Source: Actinomycetes bacterium | GTDB taxonomy: Bacteria > Actinomycetota > Actinomycetes > Nanopelagicales > Nanopelagicaceae | Reading direction: 5' to 3' | Assembly: GCA_025360085.1 (NCBI GenBank) | Contig: JANYCW010000009.1 | Span: forward strand, 1-35,784 | Length of the DNA: 35,784 bases | Shown here: positions 5,348 through 13,520 of the stretch, one piece after another | Layout: every line of letters starts with the position of its first letter | How positions within the stretch are numbered: the stretch's first letter is position 1 | The notes under the pieces: model-generated | What the model was told of the DNA's origin: nothing | The model's input: only the letters and a program-made list of their open reading frames with translations | Databases searched by the model: none | Position numbers and translations under genes: made by a program

Positions 5348-6655
5348 TTATTTCCTTTTATATCCTGTAGGGCACTTCGGATTCACATCTGAAACCTTTT
5401 TCACCGCATTGCCTTTAACACACGTGATTGTAATTTTCTTCACCACTGGCTTGATTGTCTCAGATGGACTGGGCGATGCCGTTGGAGTTTGTGTTGGTTG
5501 TGGCAACGGAGTCGGTGATTGAACGGGTTGCGTGGGTTGCGTTGGGGTCGGTGATTGCATGGGTTGTGTGGGTTGCGTTGGTTGCATGACGGTTGAACCG
5601 CATGGAGGATTTATTGGGCCACCTGGGACAATTTTTGAATTCAGACAACGATCTCCCGCGTATGGCGTCGTTCCTTGACCTGGTTTTAAAACCATCACGT
5701 TTACGTATCCACCAAAACCGTGAGCAAATCCCCCACCAAATAACAGTATGTTGCCATCTTTGTCCAACAGAACATCGGGATCATTCATCTCTGTGCCACT
5801 TAAGCGAGAGTCTATTTTCGCCGTGTCAAACCATTTTTCCTCTGAAAAAATCAAACCATCGCGGCTGTGTGAATAGTGCAGACCATTTCCATTGTTATAA
5901 ATCTTTCCTGTGCCTTCTGGGTCCGCCCCGTTATCAAAATAGAAAACGGTAATTGAATTATCACTATGCCGAATTGCGGTTGGATGTTCTGCGCTTCTTT
6001 TATTACTTGGGGAGCCCACGCCTATTCGAACTCCTGGATCGCGTGTCCAATCCACACCATCATCTGATGAGGCGCTATACATCTTCCAAGGATCAGGGCC
6101 AGTTCCAGCTTTTGGTAAACCGCTGAAATACGCTTTCCATTTACCTGTACTTAGTTGAACTACGCCTGGGCCAGTAAGTCCAGAGGCTTCAGAATAGTCT
6201 GAGGCTAATAAACAGTTAGCTTTCTCCAATGTAAATGTCAATCCATCTGAAGAAATTGAACAGTTTATGCCGCCACTTGATGTTGTATATAAACGATATC
6301 GACCGTCTGAAAGTCCAACTACACGGGGTTGTCCGTTTCCTTTATCTCCACCAAAGGCATTTCCAACCCGAGTAAAACTCTTTCCATTATCTGCCGATTC
6401 CGCTGTCTCTATGCCTTTATTTTGAGCAAAAACATATGCTCTTAGTTTTCCATTTGCGAGTAAGACTACAGATACGTCAGCCACTGGTAAGCCTGCGCTA
6501 ACACCAAACATATCTGGTGTTAGCGCTCTAAAACTCAAGAGTGTCGCATCAAAAGCGCCTTTAGGGATTTCTGGAGATGCACCAAATGAGGGTGAGGGAA
6601 CAAATATTTGGGCAACTACTAAAATCAGGACAGTTAAAAATTGCTTAAGTCTCAT
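5348..6655 (-). CDS. Secreted beta-propeller protein with Pro/Thr linker (sialidase/GH43-like fold)
   Basis: The 435-residue product has a Sec signal peptide (1-26, SFGA). Residues 35-330 contain repeated propeller-type strands: SADNGKSFTRVG, SISSDGLTFTLE, ASSDDGVDWTRD and SHSRDGLIFSEE resemble Asp-box/BNR-like or GH43/GH32-like blades. I cannot identify a catalytic triad, so hydrolase activity is uncertain. A low-complexity linker of PTQPTQ and SPTP repeats (about 355-400) precedes a C-terminal module TITCVKGNAVKKV...PKCPTGYKRK, which I recognise as a recurrent tail of secreted proteins in freshwater actinobacteria and which may serve surface retention. The linker DNA is a short tandem repeat. 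A leaderless -10 box supports ATG 6655. Confidence 0.75.
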   Translation of the reverse strand: MRLKQFLTVLILVVAQIFVPSPSFGASPEIPKGAFDATLLSFRALTPDMFGVSAGLPVADVSVVLLANGKLRAYVFAQNKGIETAESADNGKSFTRVGNAFGGDKGNGQPRVVGLSDGRYRLYTTSSGGINCSISSDGLTFTLEKANCLLASDYSEASGLTGPGVVQLSTGKWKAYFSGLPKAGTGPDPWKMYSASSDDGVDWTRDPGVRIGVGSPSNKRSAEHPTAIRHSDNSITVFYFDNGADPEGTGKIYNNGNGLHYSHSRDGLIFSEEKWFDTAKIDSRLSGTEMNDPDVLLDKDGNILLFGGGFAHGFGGYVNVMVLKPGQGTTPYAGDRCLNSKIVPGGPINPPCGSTVMQPTQPTQPMQSPTPTQPTQPVQSPTPLPQPTQTPTASPSPSETIKPVVKKITITCVKGNAVKKVSDVNPKCPTGYKRK

Positions 6656-6661
6656 ACCTTG

Positions 6662-6667
6662 AATTTA
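6662..6667 (-). promoter_or_regulatory. -10 box TAAATT for a leaderless start
   Basis: On the minus strand TAAATT lies six bases before ATG 6655, with no Shine-Dalgarno sequence. Confidence 0.45.
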
Positions 6668-6711
6668 TAGGTGAACTTCAATTAATGGAAGGGCACATAT
6701 AGTCAACACAA

Positions 6712-6915
6712 TTAAGCAACTACTTGGTACCCAGCCGCTGAGACTGCTCGTGAAACCTCGTCCGTATTTAAGGTATCGGTTGAGGTAATAATTGCTATTC
6801 CTTCTGCCGCAACAGCTTTAACTTCTGATACTCCAAGGAGTTTTCCAAGTTCGGTATTCACTTTACCCTCACAATGACCGCATGACATACCTTGAATTTT
6901 GATAGTTGTTTGCAT
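6712..6915 (-). CDS. Heavy-metal-associated domain protein, copper-chaperone-like
   Basis: The 67-residue protein is a single HMA domain with the metal motif GMSCGHC (MxCxxC) near residue 10 and the usual beta-alpha-beta-beta-alpha-beta pattern ending in AAGYQVV. Such proteins bind Cu(I) and hand it to a partner such as a P-type ATPase. The start is ATG 6915, not the upstream in-frame ATG, because AGGAG lies just before it. It sits 13 bases after the end of the multicopper oxidase remnant and was probably its operon partner. The frame is intact although the oxidase is destroyed. No copper ATPase is visible in the window. Confidence 0.9.
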   Translation of the reverse strand: MQTTIKIQGMSCGHCEGKVNTELGKLLGVSEVKAVAAEGIAIITSTDTLNTDEVSRAVSAAGYQVVA

Positions 6916-6928
6916 TTTTATACTCCTT

Positions 6929-7937
6929 CTAATTAACTCGAACAATACCCATCATACCGAAATCTTCATGATCGAGGTTGTGACAGTGATACACAGTTAC
7001 TCCTTTAAAGTCACTGAATTTTAGTCTTATTGTCACTGATTTACCCGACGGAATACTCACTACATCGTGTAAGCCTTCTACCATTTCGCCGTCACCATTA
7101 TCCATAATCAAAAAACTCAAACTTTTTACCATCAAAGATTTGATGAGTGCCTGTTCCAATAGGTTTAATTAAAACCTCTACTCGTTGTCCCGGCACCACT
7201 TTAATTGAGTTAATTAGAACCGCTTCAGGGAGTCTGCCGCCATCGGTTGAAATTAGCCCTATCTCCGAGCTATCCACGTTCAAATTTAAATATCTAGATG
7301 AACACGCGTTGAGGATCCTCCATCTTTCGATTACGTTAGGTTTAGAAATAATCTGCGGGTTGAGTTGACCATTAATTAGCAAGAAGTCACCTAAACGCCC
7401 ATGTGCCTGATCCATCATATAAGTATCCATGATGCTCGAATCGCTCTCGATTCGTGGAGCTGCATACATCAATACTCGATCTGTAGAGTTTTTAAACTCA
7501 CCCTGTTTATCAATTGCGTCCTCAATAATAATCACACCTGCCAATCCTGCAAACATTTGCTTGGCAACAGACATATGATGATGTGGGTGGTACCAAAAAG
7601 TTCCACTCGGTGACACATGCAATCCATGAGTATGAAAATTCGTGGCCATTGAAGTCGAATTCAGCAATTTTATTTTTAGAGTATCTCCGGGCTTTACTAT
7701 GAGCGTTGGTGCAGGAAACCCACCGTTTTAGGTAAGCGCCCATCGCTTGGAGCCATTGAAAGGCTACATGGTCTCATCGGCTTTGAGCGTTAAATTTAAA
7801 AGACCTTTCATGCTCCAAATTCATTTTGGTTCAATCAGAGCTTGGGATGCGGCCTGCGCTGAATCCAAAAATAACTTTGAAGAAACCGTCAACAGTATTA
7901 CTGCTCCCGCGCTACCTAAAAAAGATCGTCGACTTAT
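6929..7937 (-). pseudogene. Multicopper oxidase, heavily degraded (nonsense codons, deletions, frameshift)
   Basis: On the minus strand one frame reads a Tat-type signal (SRRSFLGSAGAV) preceded by ATA where ATG is expected. It then meets TGA, TAG and TAA in frame within about 60 codons; the TAA falls at the Tyr of the conserved YNGGFPAPTL motif. The frame continues through IVKPGDTLKIKLLN and the copper motifs HTHG and WYHPHHH. Between HVSPSG and TFWYHPHHH the 25 or so residues usual in the family are missing. After FEFFDYG the frame breaks near 7100-7160, and most of the third cupredoxin, including the HPxHxH ligands, is gone. The end with HCHNLDHEDFGMM survives in another frame. The remnant would be about 330 codons against roughly 450-500 in the family. 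Confidence 0.9.
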
Positions 7938-7993
7938 TTAGGGGTCAATTAATTTAAAAAGTACTTTTACTTGGGCTAGCACTCAAACGTATC

Positions 7994-9412
7994 TTAAATT
8001 TCGACACCAATATATTTAGTTTGTAAAAATTCATGTATGCCATCAAAGCCACCTTCTCGACCCAAACCAGATTGCTTAACACCTCCAAATGGCGCAGCAG
8101 GATCTGAAATCACACCTTTATTAATCGCCACCATTCCTGACTCCATAGCTTCGGCAGTTCGCAATGCACGAAATAAGTCCTTCGAAAATACATAGCTAAT
8201 GAGTCCAAAGTCGGTGTCATTTGCCAACGCGATTCCTTCTGCATCGGTATCAAAAATTACAATTGGAGCAACTGGTCCGAAGATTTCATGATTGAGAATC
8301 GGATTATCCTTTTCAACCGTTAGAACGGTCGCTGGATAAAAAGCACCTTCTCCATCAGGCTTTATCCCACCTATGAGAACTTTGGCACCTGCAGCAATTG
8401 ACTCGTCAACAATTTCCGCTATTTTGTTGCGCTCTTTCAAGGAAACGCTGGCACCTAAAGTAGTTGTTGCATCTGTGCCACGACCCATGACAAAAGCTGA
8501 CATTGACTTTGTTAATTCAGCAATAAATTTATCTGCAATTGGGCGCTGGACATATATTCGATTCGCAGATGTGCACGCAGCTCCACCATTACGCATCTTG
8601 GCCAGAAGTAGTTGCGGAATAGTTACTGTTAAATCGGCATCATCGTGGATGATCACTTGGGCATTTCCACCAAGCTCCATTGAGCAGCGAATTACATTAT
8701 CGGCCGCTTCTTTAAGCAAAACCTTGCCCACTTCAGTTGACCCCGTGAATGAAAGATTTTTGACGCGGGGGTCGTGCAGCATCTTTGAAATTGCAGGTCC
8801 AGTTTTTTCCGGAAGTACCAGATTTAGCACTCCCTTTGGTAAACCTGCTCGCTGCATAATGTCGACGATGTACATCGCAGTTAATGGAGTTTCAGTTGCG
8901 GGTTTTAAAATCATTGTGCAACCTGCAGCAATCGCGGGTCCGATTTTGCGTGTAGCCATACCCGCAGGAAAGTTCCATGGAGTGATTAAAATCGATAGCC
9001 CGATTGGCTGATGGGTCACCAAAATTCGCTTATCTCCCGATGGCGATTTACGGAAATCTCCTGGAGTCCTCACCGCTTCTTCGGCAAACCATCTGAAAAA
9101 CTCTGCCGCATATCCCACTTCTCCCCGTGCATCTGGCATCGCTTTTCCATTTTCGCGCGAGATGAGCGTTGCGATTTCCTCAATTTCACTGCTCATAATT
9201 TCAAATGCCTTACGCAAAATTTCTGATCGATATCGAGGTGCCGTCTTAGCCCAAGCCACTGCAGCCGCATCTGAGGCAGCGATAGCGGCTTCGCATTCAG
9301 TGTCTCCTGCAAGTGAAACCTCGGTAATTATCGAACCGTCACTCGGATCATGGACGGCAATTGTGCTAGATCCATCAACCCATTGCCCGTCTATAAATAA
9401 CTGTGTACGCAT
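7994..9412 (-). CDS. gabD: NAD(P)-dependent succinate-semialdehyde dehydrogenase
   Basis: The 472-residue protein is a full-length aldehyde dehydrogenase of the GabD type, oxidising succinate semialdehyde to succinate in the cytosol. The catalytic residues are present: Asn147 in TPWNFP, Lys170 in LKPATETP, Glu246 in MELGGN and nucleophile Cys280 in GGAACTSANRIYV. FTGSTEVGK and the C-terminal PFGGVKQSGLGREGG are typical. It is monocistronic, divergent from the APC permease, and has a leaderless -10 box. With the polyamine importer and class III aminotransferase later in the window it could complete a putrescine/GABA to succinate route. Other short-chain semialdehydes are possible substrates. 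Confidence 0.93.
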   Translation of the reverse strand: MRTQLFIDGQWVDGSSTIAVHDPSDGSIITEVSLAGDTECEAAIAASDAAAVAWAKTAPRYRSEILRKAFEIMSSEIEEIATLISRENGKAMPDARGEVGYAAEFFRWFAEEAVRTPGDFRKSPSGDKRILVTHQPIGLSILITPWNFPAGMATRKIGPAIAAGCTMILKPATETPLTAMYIVDIMQRAGLPKGVLNLVLPEKTGPAISKMLHDPRVKNLSFTGSTEVGKVLLKEAADNVIRCSMELGGNAQVIIHDDADLTVTIPQLLLAKMRNGGAACTSANRIYVQRPIADKFIAELTKSMSAFVMGRGTDATTTLGASVSLKERNKIAEIVDESIAAGAKVLIGGIKPDGEGAFYPATVLTVEKDNPILNHEIFGPVAPIVIFDTDAEGIALANDTDFGLISYVFSKDLFRALRTAEAMESGMVAINKGVISDPAAPFGGVKQSGLGREGGFDGIHEFLQTKYIGVEI

Positions 9413-9418
9413 TGGTCC

Positions 9419-9424
9419 AGCATA
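9419..9424 (-). promoter_or_regulatory. -10 box TATGCT for a leaderless start
   Basis: On the minus strand TATGCT lies six bases before the ATG of the dehydrogenase (9412), with no Shine-Dalgarno sequence. Confidence 0.5.
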
Positions 9425-9457
9425 CGCTTAGCCCGTGTGAAGTTGAACCCGTCGCGC

Positions 9458-9475
9458 TACGATAGCGCCATCGTA
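9458..9475. promoter_or_regulatory. Inverted repeat in the divergent dehydrogenase/permease promoter region
   Basis: TACGAT (9458-9463) and ATCGTA (9470-9475) form a perfect inverted repeat around a six-base spacer, midway between the divergent starts at 9412 and 9516. It could be an operator for either gene, or a -10 element (TACGAT) of the permease. The evidence is symmetry and position only. Confidence 0.3.
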
Positions 9476-9515
9476 ATTACGTTGCGTCAATCGCAAATAT
9501 TTAGAGGAGTTCTGA

Positions 9516-11849
9516 GTGCCAAAGTCGTGGACTGATGATGCATCCACACCTGTTGTTTTACAAGACCATGCACACCTAAAGGACTCGCTTGCTTACACTA
9601 TTAAACGACGACTACTAGGTAATCCATTAAACCGGCACTCACTCGGCCACCAACGTTTGAAAAAACGTTTTGCGCTGGGAATTCTTGCCTCAGACTGCAT
9701 TTCATCATCAGCTTATGGCTCCGAGCAAATATTAATTGCACTTTTACCGGCATTTGGCTTAGCCGCATTTTCAATTTTAATGCCGATGACAGCAGTGGTT
9801 CTGGTTATCTTGACAATTATTACGCTCTCTTATCGCAACGTCATTAATGTTTACACCAAAACTGGTGGTGCATACATCGTTTCCAGAGATAACTTCGGAC
9901 CAGTCGTCGCGCAGATCGCTGCTGTTGCACTCATGCTCGATTACATCGTTACCGTTGCAATTCAATCTGCCGCTGGCGTAGCCGCGATTATCTCAACTTT
10001 CCCACAACTGAACTCTTGGAAAATTCCAATGATTTTATTTGTGATTGGAATTCTGACGTACGGAAACTTGCGTGGAGTTAAGGAGGCGGGCAAGGCTTTC
10101 GCGCTTCCCACTTATTTCTTTATCGCTTGCATGTTCATTGTCTTTAGTATGGGCCTTTACCGCCATTTCAATGGAAGCTTAGAGGTACTGGCAACAAATA
10201 CACCAGGGGCCATTGAAGTTGGGCAAAGTCAAGGGTTACTTACTTTTGCGGCGATTTTTATTCTGTTACGTGCATTTGCAAATGGAGGTTCATCACTAAC
10301 TGGGTTAGAAGCAATCTCCGATGGTGTGTCTTTGTTCCAACAACCCGAGCATGTCAACGCTCGTCGAACACTTTTTATTATGAGTGGACTGCTTGGCACA
10401 TTGGTGCTCGGAGTTTCTTGGTTTGCCCACAAAATTCACGCAATGCCCTACGAGTCAGGAACTCCCACTGTTATTTCGCAGATTGCGAAAACAATTGTTG
10501 GAGATGGTGCTTTTGGGCAAATTATGTTCGTAATGGTGCAGTTGGCAACAATGTTAATTCTCTTTGCTGGAGCAAATACTACATATAGCGCATTTCCTAT
10601 CTTGGTAAATTTTGTGGCATCTGACGGTTATTTACCTCGCCAGTTGACTAAGCGTGGGCACCGCCTGGCCTTCTCTAATGGAATCCTTCTTTTATCTGGT
10701 GGTGGAGTATTTCTTGTGCTCTTTACTGCAGGATCCGTCGAACACTTGGTTGCCTTCTATGCCCTCGGTGTTTTTACGGGATTTTGTTTAGCGGGCTTTG
10801 GCATGACTCGTCATGCGTTACGAAATAGGACTGGAGCTTGGCGAGCCAAAGTATTTATTAATGCACTCTCTGGATCAATCTCATTCCTCGTCGTTATAAT
10901 CTTTGCCGTCGTCAAATTTACAGAAGGTGCTTGGTTAGTACTTGTAACTGCACCAATATTAGTTATTACATTTCTTCGGTTGCGCAGGCAATATACGCGT
11001 GAACAAGAGGCTTTATCAGTAAAACGTGAGCACGAACGAGCCACTTCGATTGCCCGGCATGATGTAACTGTGTTGGTAGATAGCGTAGACATTGCAACAG
11101 TTGGTGCAATTCGATATGCCCGAAGCCTAAATCCTCGAAACTTGACTGCAGTACACTTTGTCATTGATGATCGTCGAGCTGAGGAGATTCAAAAAGCTTG
11201 GGCAGTATCGGATGCCTTAGATGATGTGATGCTCGAACTTATTGACTGTCCAGATAGACGACTTGCCAATTCAGCTCTCGACTATGCAATTCGCATGACC
11301 GAAAGAGCTGACGTAGAACTTACTTTGCTGCTACCACGTCGTTCTTACACTGGTTTCTTAGGTCGTTTATTACATGATCAAACTGCTGAAGAGATTGCAG
11401 CACCAATATCCCAACTTCCTCGTGTAGTCGCAACAATTATTCCTTTCGACGTCGATCTCATAACTTCATCTGCCAAACTTGTAGTCCATCACACACATGA
11501 AGTAGAGCCTCTTGCAATTAAAGAAGTCACAGTCAAGAAAATACCTCTCATCGATATCGATCCTGTCAGTCACTACGCTCCAAATATCACTTCTATTGGG
11601 GAAATTAAATGGAGAAATCGTGCGCAAGTTCAAGGACGCGTTACTTCCATAAAGAGTGCGCCTCGCGGTGCTGCCCCATCTTTACAAGTTGAAATCTGGG
11701 ATGAAACTGGTGGTGTCTCATTGCAGTTCTTAGGTCGACGACAAATCGCTGGTCTTGAAGTTGGATCTCAGATGCGTGCCGAGGGAATGGTGGGCGAAGA
11801 AGAGGGATCAATGGTCATTCTTAATCCCTCTTACGAACTCCTTGTATAA
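9516..11849 (+). CDS. APC-superfamily permease with cytosolic domain fused to an OB-fold
   Basis: The 777-residue protein has an N-terminal transporter region (about 40-500) with a dozen predicted helices and APC-type motifs (SDCISSSAYGSEQ, SYRNVINVYTKTGGAYIVSRD, NGGSSLTGLEAISDGV). A soluble region (about 510-650) resembles universal-stress-type cytosolic domains of related permeases. The last 85 residues (from SIGEIKWRNRAQVQGRV to ILNPSYELLV) match the small OB-fold protein that actinobacteria usually encode as a separate gene near K+/amino-acid permeases. The substrate is probably an amino acid or K+, unresolved. GTG 9516 is preceded by GAGGAG, so it is leadered. The 3' end overlaps tadA by 29 bp on the opposite strand. 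Confidence 0.88.
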   Translation: MPKSWTDDASTPVVLQDHAHLKDSLAYTIKRRLLGNPLNRHSLGHQRLKKRFALGILASDCISSSAYGSEQILIALLPAFGLAAFSILMPMTAVVLVILTIITLSYRNVINVYTKTGGAYIVSRDNFGPVVAQIAAVALMLDYIVTVAIQSAAGVAAIISTFPQLNSWKIPMILFVIGILTYGNLRGVKEAGKAFALPTYFFIACMFIVFSMGLYRHFNGSLEVLATNTPGAIEVGQSQGLLTFAAIFILLRAFANGGSSLTGLEAISDGVSLFQQPEHVNARRTLFIMSGLLGTLVLGVSWFAHKIHAMPYESGTPTVISQIAKTIVGDGAFGQIMFVMVQLATMLILFAGANTTYSAFPILVNFVASDGYLPRQLTKRGHRLAFSNGILLLSGGGVFLVLFTAGSVEHLVAFYALGVFTGFCLAGFGMTRHALRNRTGAWRAKVFINALSGSISFLVVIIFAVVKFTEGAWLVLVTAPILVITFLRLRRQYTREQEALSVKREHERATSIARHDVTVLVDSVDIATVGAIRYARSLNPRNLTAVHFVIDDRRAEEIQKAWAVSDALDDVMLELIDCPDRRLANSALDYAIRMTERADVELTLLLPRRSYTGFLGRLLHDQTAEEIAAPISQLPRVVATIIPFDVDLITSSAKLVVHHTHEVEPLAIKEVTVKKIPLIDIDPVSHYAPNITSIGEIKWRNRAQVQGRVTSIKSAPRGAAPSLQVEIWDETGGVSLQFLGRRQIAGLEVGSQMRAEGMVGEEEGSMVILNPSYELLV

Positions 11850-12279
11850 AATCTTTTAAAATTCCTGAGCACTCTTTTGCCAAAACTCCTGCTCTAACTT
11901 CTACTTTTGATAGAGCCCGGGGGTCGCGTAATAGATCCCATACTGAGCCCACGGCGCCAGCTTTTTCATCCCAAGCTCCAAAGACAAGTGTTGAAAAGCG
12001 CGCTTGGGCGATTGCTCCAGCACACATTGCGCAAGGTTCGAGAGTGACGATAATCGTGTGATCTTCTAAACGCCAGTGACCATATATCTCGGTAGCTTTG
12101 CGGATTGCAACAATCTCTGCATGGGCCGTTGGATCACTATGAAGCTCGCGTTCATTATGACCAGAGGCAATCACCTCTCCAAATTTGTTAACAATAATCG
12201 CCCCTACTGGAACATCACCGCTTATTAGTGCATCGTGCGCAATAGTTATAGCTCTGCGCATCAAATCTTCGTCATTCAC
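11821..12279 (-). CDS. tadA: tRNA-specific adenosine deaminase
   Basis: TadA converts A34 to inosine in tRNA-Arg(ACG). The 152-residue protein has the zinc deaminase signature: HAE at residues 53-55 (His ligand and catalytic Glu) and PCAMC at 82-86 (two Cys ligands). The length is normal. The start overlaps the stop of the upstream TadA-associated gene (12276-12279), so translation is coupled. The last 29 bp overlap the convergent permease gene, so the two 3' ends share sequence. Confidence 0.96.
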   Translation of the reverse strand: MNDEDLMRRAITIAHDALISGDVPVGAIIVNKFGEVIASGHNERELHSDPTAHAEIVAIRKATEIYGHWRLEDHTIIVTLEPCAMCAGAIAQARFSTLVFGAWDEKAGAVGSVWDLLRDPRALSKVEVRAGVLAKECSGILKDFIQGVRKRD

Positions 12280-12827
12280 AGTTGCAAAAGCTCAGCAAAC
12301 TGATCTCCGAAGCCAAGCCGGTTAGCAATGGCTTCTAACTGTTCATCTGGAAATAATTCGGAATCATCACAGAGTGCAGATATTTCCATGCCATTCATTC
12401 CTAAGTCTGCCAAAATTTCTAAATGTCCGATTGGACTGGCATCTTCATCCTCATCAGGGAGTTGAATATTCGCAATTCCCAATAGCTCTTCAGCGACTTG
12501 ATAATCTAGTGCGCACGTTGCATCACTTAAAAAAAGTGAAATATGTGAACCTAGAACTCTAATTAAAATAAAAAACTCCTCATCGATTGAGATTAATGCA
12601 ATCGCGCCGCCATTTGTTTGCTGAGATTTGAGGCTCGTAATTATCTGGGCAATATCTGTGGGATTTGGCAAAACGCCAAGCGTCCAACGACCATCTTCAT
12701 GCCAAGCGGCAACTGCAATGTCGAGTTCATTTGTGATGCGGCTTACTCTTGCATCGACATCAGCGACTGCATCTAAGATATCGAACTCTTCGATATCTTC
12801 GGTGAGGTCATTATCTAGTTCAGACAT
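12276..12827 (-). CDS. tRNA adenosine deaminase-associated protein
   Basis: The 183-residue acidic protein matches the actinobacterial family encoded directly before tadA, which has no known biochemical role. I place the start at ATG 12827 (MSELDNDLTEDIEEFD). The longer in-frame extension to 12920 runs into the divergent upp gene and encodes an unlikely sequence. The body has LDIAVAAWHEDGRWTLGVLP and an Asp/Glu-rich stretch LPDEDEDASPIGHLEIL. It overlaps tadA by four bases. No clear -10 box at leaderless spacing is seen. Confidence 0.88.
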   Translation of the reverse strand: MSELDNDLTEDIEEFDILDAVADVDARVSRITNELDIAVAAWHEDGRWTLGVLPNPTDIAQIITSLKSQQTNGGAIALISIDEEFFILIRVLGSHISLFLSDATCALDYQVAEELLGIANIQLPDEDEDASPIGHLEILADLGMNGMEISALCDDSELFPDEQLEAIANRLGFGDQFAELLQL

Positions 12828-12868
12828 ACGCTCATGGTTGCACTCATTTGAAAAGAATGAAAGAGCTG

Positions 12869-12874
12869 TAAGGT
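12869..12874 (+). promoter_or_regulatory. -10 box TAAGGT for a leaderless start
   Basis: TAAGGT lies seven bases before ATG 12882 of upp. The GGGG next to the ATG is too close to act as a standard ribosome site. Confidence 0.45.
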
Positions 12875-12881
12875 AAGGGGT

Positions 12882-13520
12882 ATGAAAGTACATGTTGCTG
12901 ATCACCCTTTGATTGCACATAAATTGACGGTTTTGCGTGACGAACGAACAGATTCTCCGACTTTTCGGCGCCTAGTTGAGGAGTTAGTAACTCTCCTTGC
13001 CTATGAAGCAACTCGTGATGTTCGAACACACTTGGTTTCAATTACTACGCCCGTTACTAAAACTAATGGGTTAAAAATGGCTGAGCCTCGGCCAGTGGTA
13101 GTTCCAATCCTTCGTGCTGGCCTTGGAATGCTCGAAGGTATGAGCAAACTAATCCCAACCGCTGAAGTCGGCTTCCTTGGAATGGTTCGAGATGAAAAGA
13201 CACTTCAAGCTAGTACTTATGCCAACCGGCTGCCAGATGATTTATCAGGGCGTCAGGTCTTTGTATTAGATCCCATGCTTGCCACTGGCGGAACTTTAAT
13301 TGCCGCATTTCATTATTTGATTGACTTAGGAGCCAATGACATCACTGCAATCTGTATTCTGTCAGCGCCTGAGGGAGTAGCTGCAGTTGAAAAGGAGTTT
13401 GCATCTAGCGCGGTCCCAATCACTATTGTTACAGGTGCCCTCGATGAAAGACTCAATGAAAATGGATACATCGTTCCAGGCCTGGGCGATGCCGGCGACA
13501 GATTATATGGAGTTGTATAA
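12882..13520 (+). CDS. upp: Uracil phosphoribosyltransferase
   Basis: The enzyme makes UMP from uracil and PRPP (pyrimidine salvage, cytosol). The 212-residue protein has the standard length. It shows the PRPP-binding loop [11 protein letters not shown] (about residues 128-138), [13 protein letters not shown] for the phosphate/dimer region, and the uracil-binding C-terminus [17 protein letters not shown]. It heads a three-gene plus-strand operon; the next gene starts at the base after its stop. Confidence 0.97.
   Translation: MKVHVADHPLIAHKLTVLRDERTDSPTFRRLVEELVTLLAYEATRDVRTHLVSITTPVTKTNGLKMAEPRPVVVPILRAGLGMLEGMSKLIPTAEVGFLGMVRDEKTLQASTYANRLPDDLSGRQVFVLDPMLATGGTLIAAFHYLIDLGANDITAICILSAPEGVAAVEKEFASSAVPITIVTGALDERLNENGYIVPGLGDAGDRLYGVV

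Noticed and set aside
7098-7667. A free-standing small cupredoxin gene starting at an internal ATG
   Set aside because: The same frame extends upstream through conserved multicopper oxidase sequence interrupted only by stop codons, so it is part of the pseudogene.
8373-9011. 212-codon plus-strand frame inside the dehydrogenase gene
   Set aside because: It is antisense to an intact, motif-complete gabD and its translation has no recognisable features.
12828-12920. Longer N-terminus for the TadA-associated protein
   Set aside because: It would run through the divergent intergenic region into upp and adds Cys/Phe/Tyr-rich sequence unlike the family; ATG 12827 fits better.
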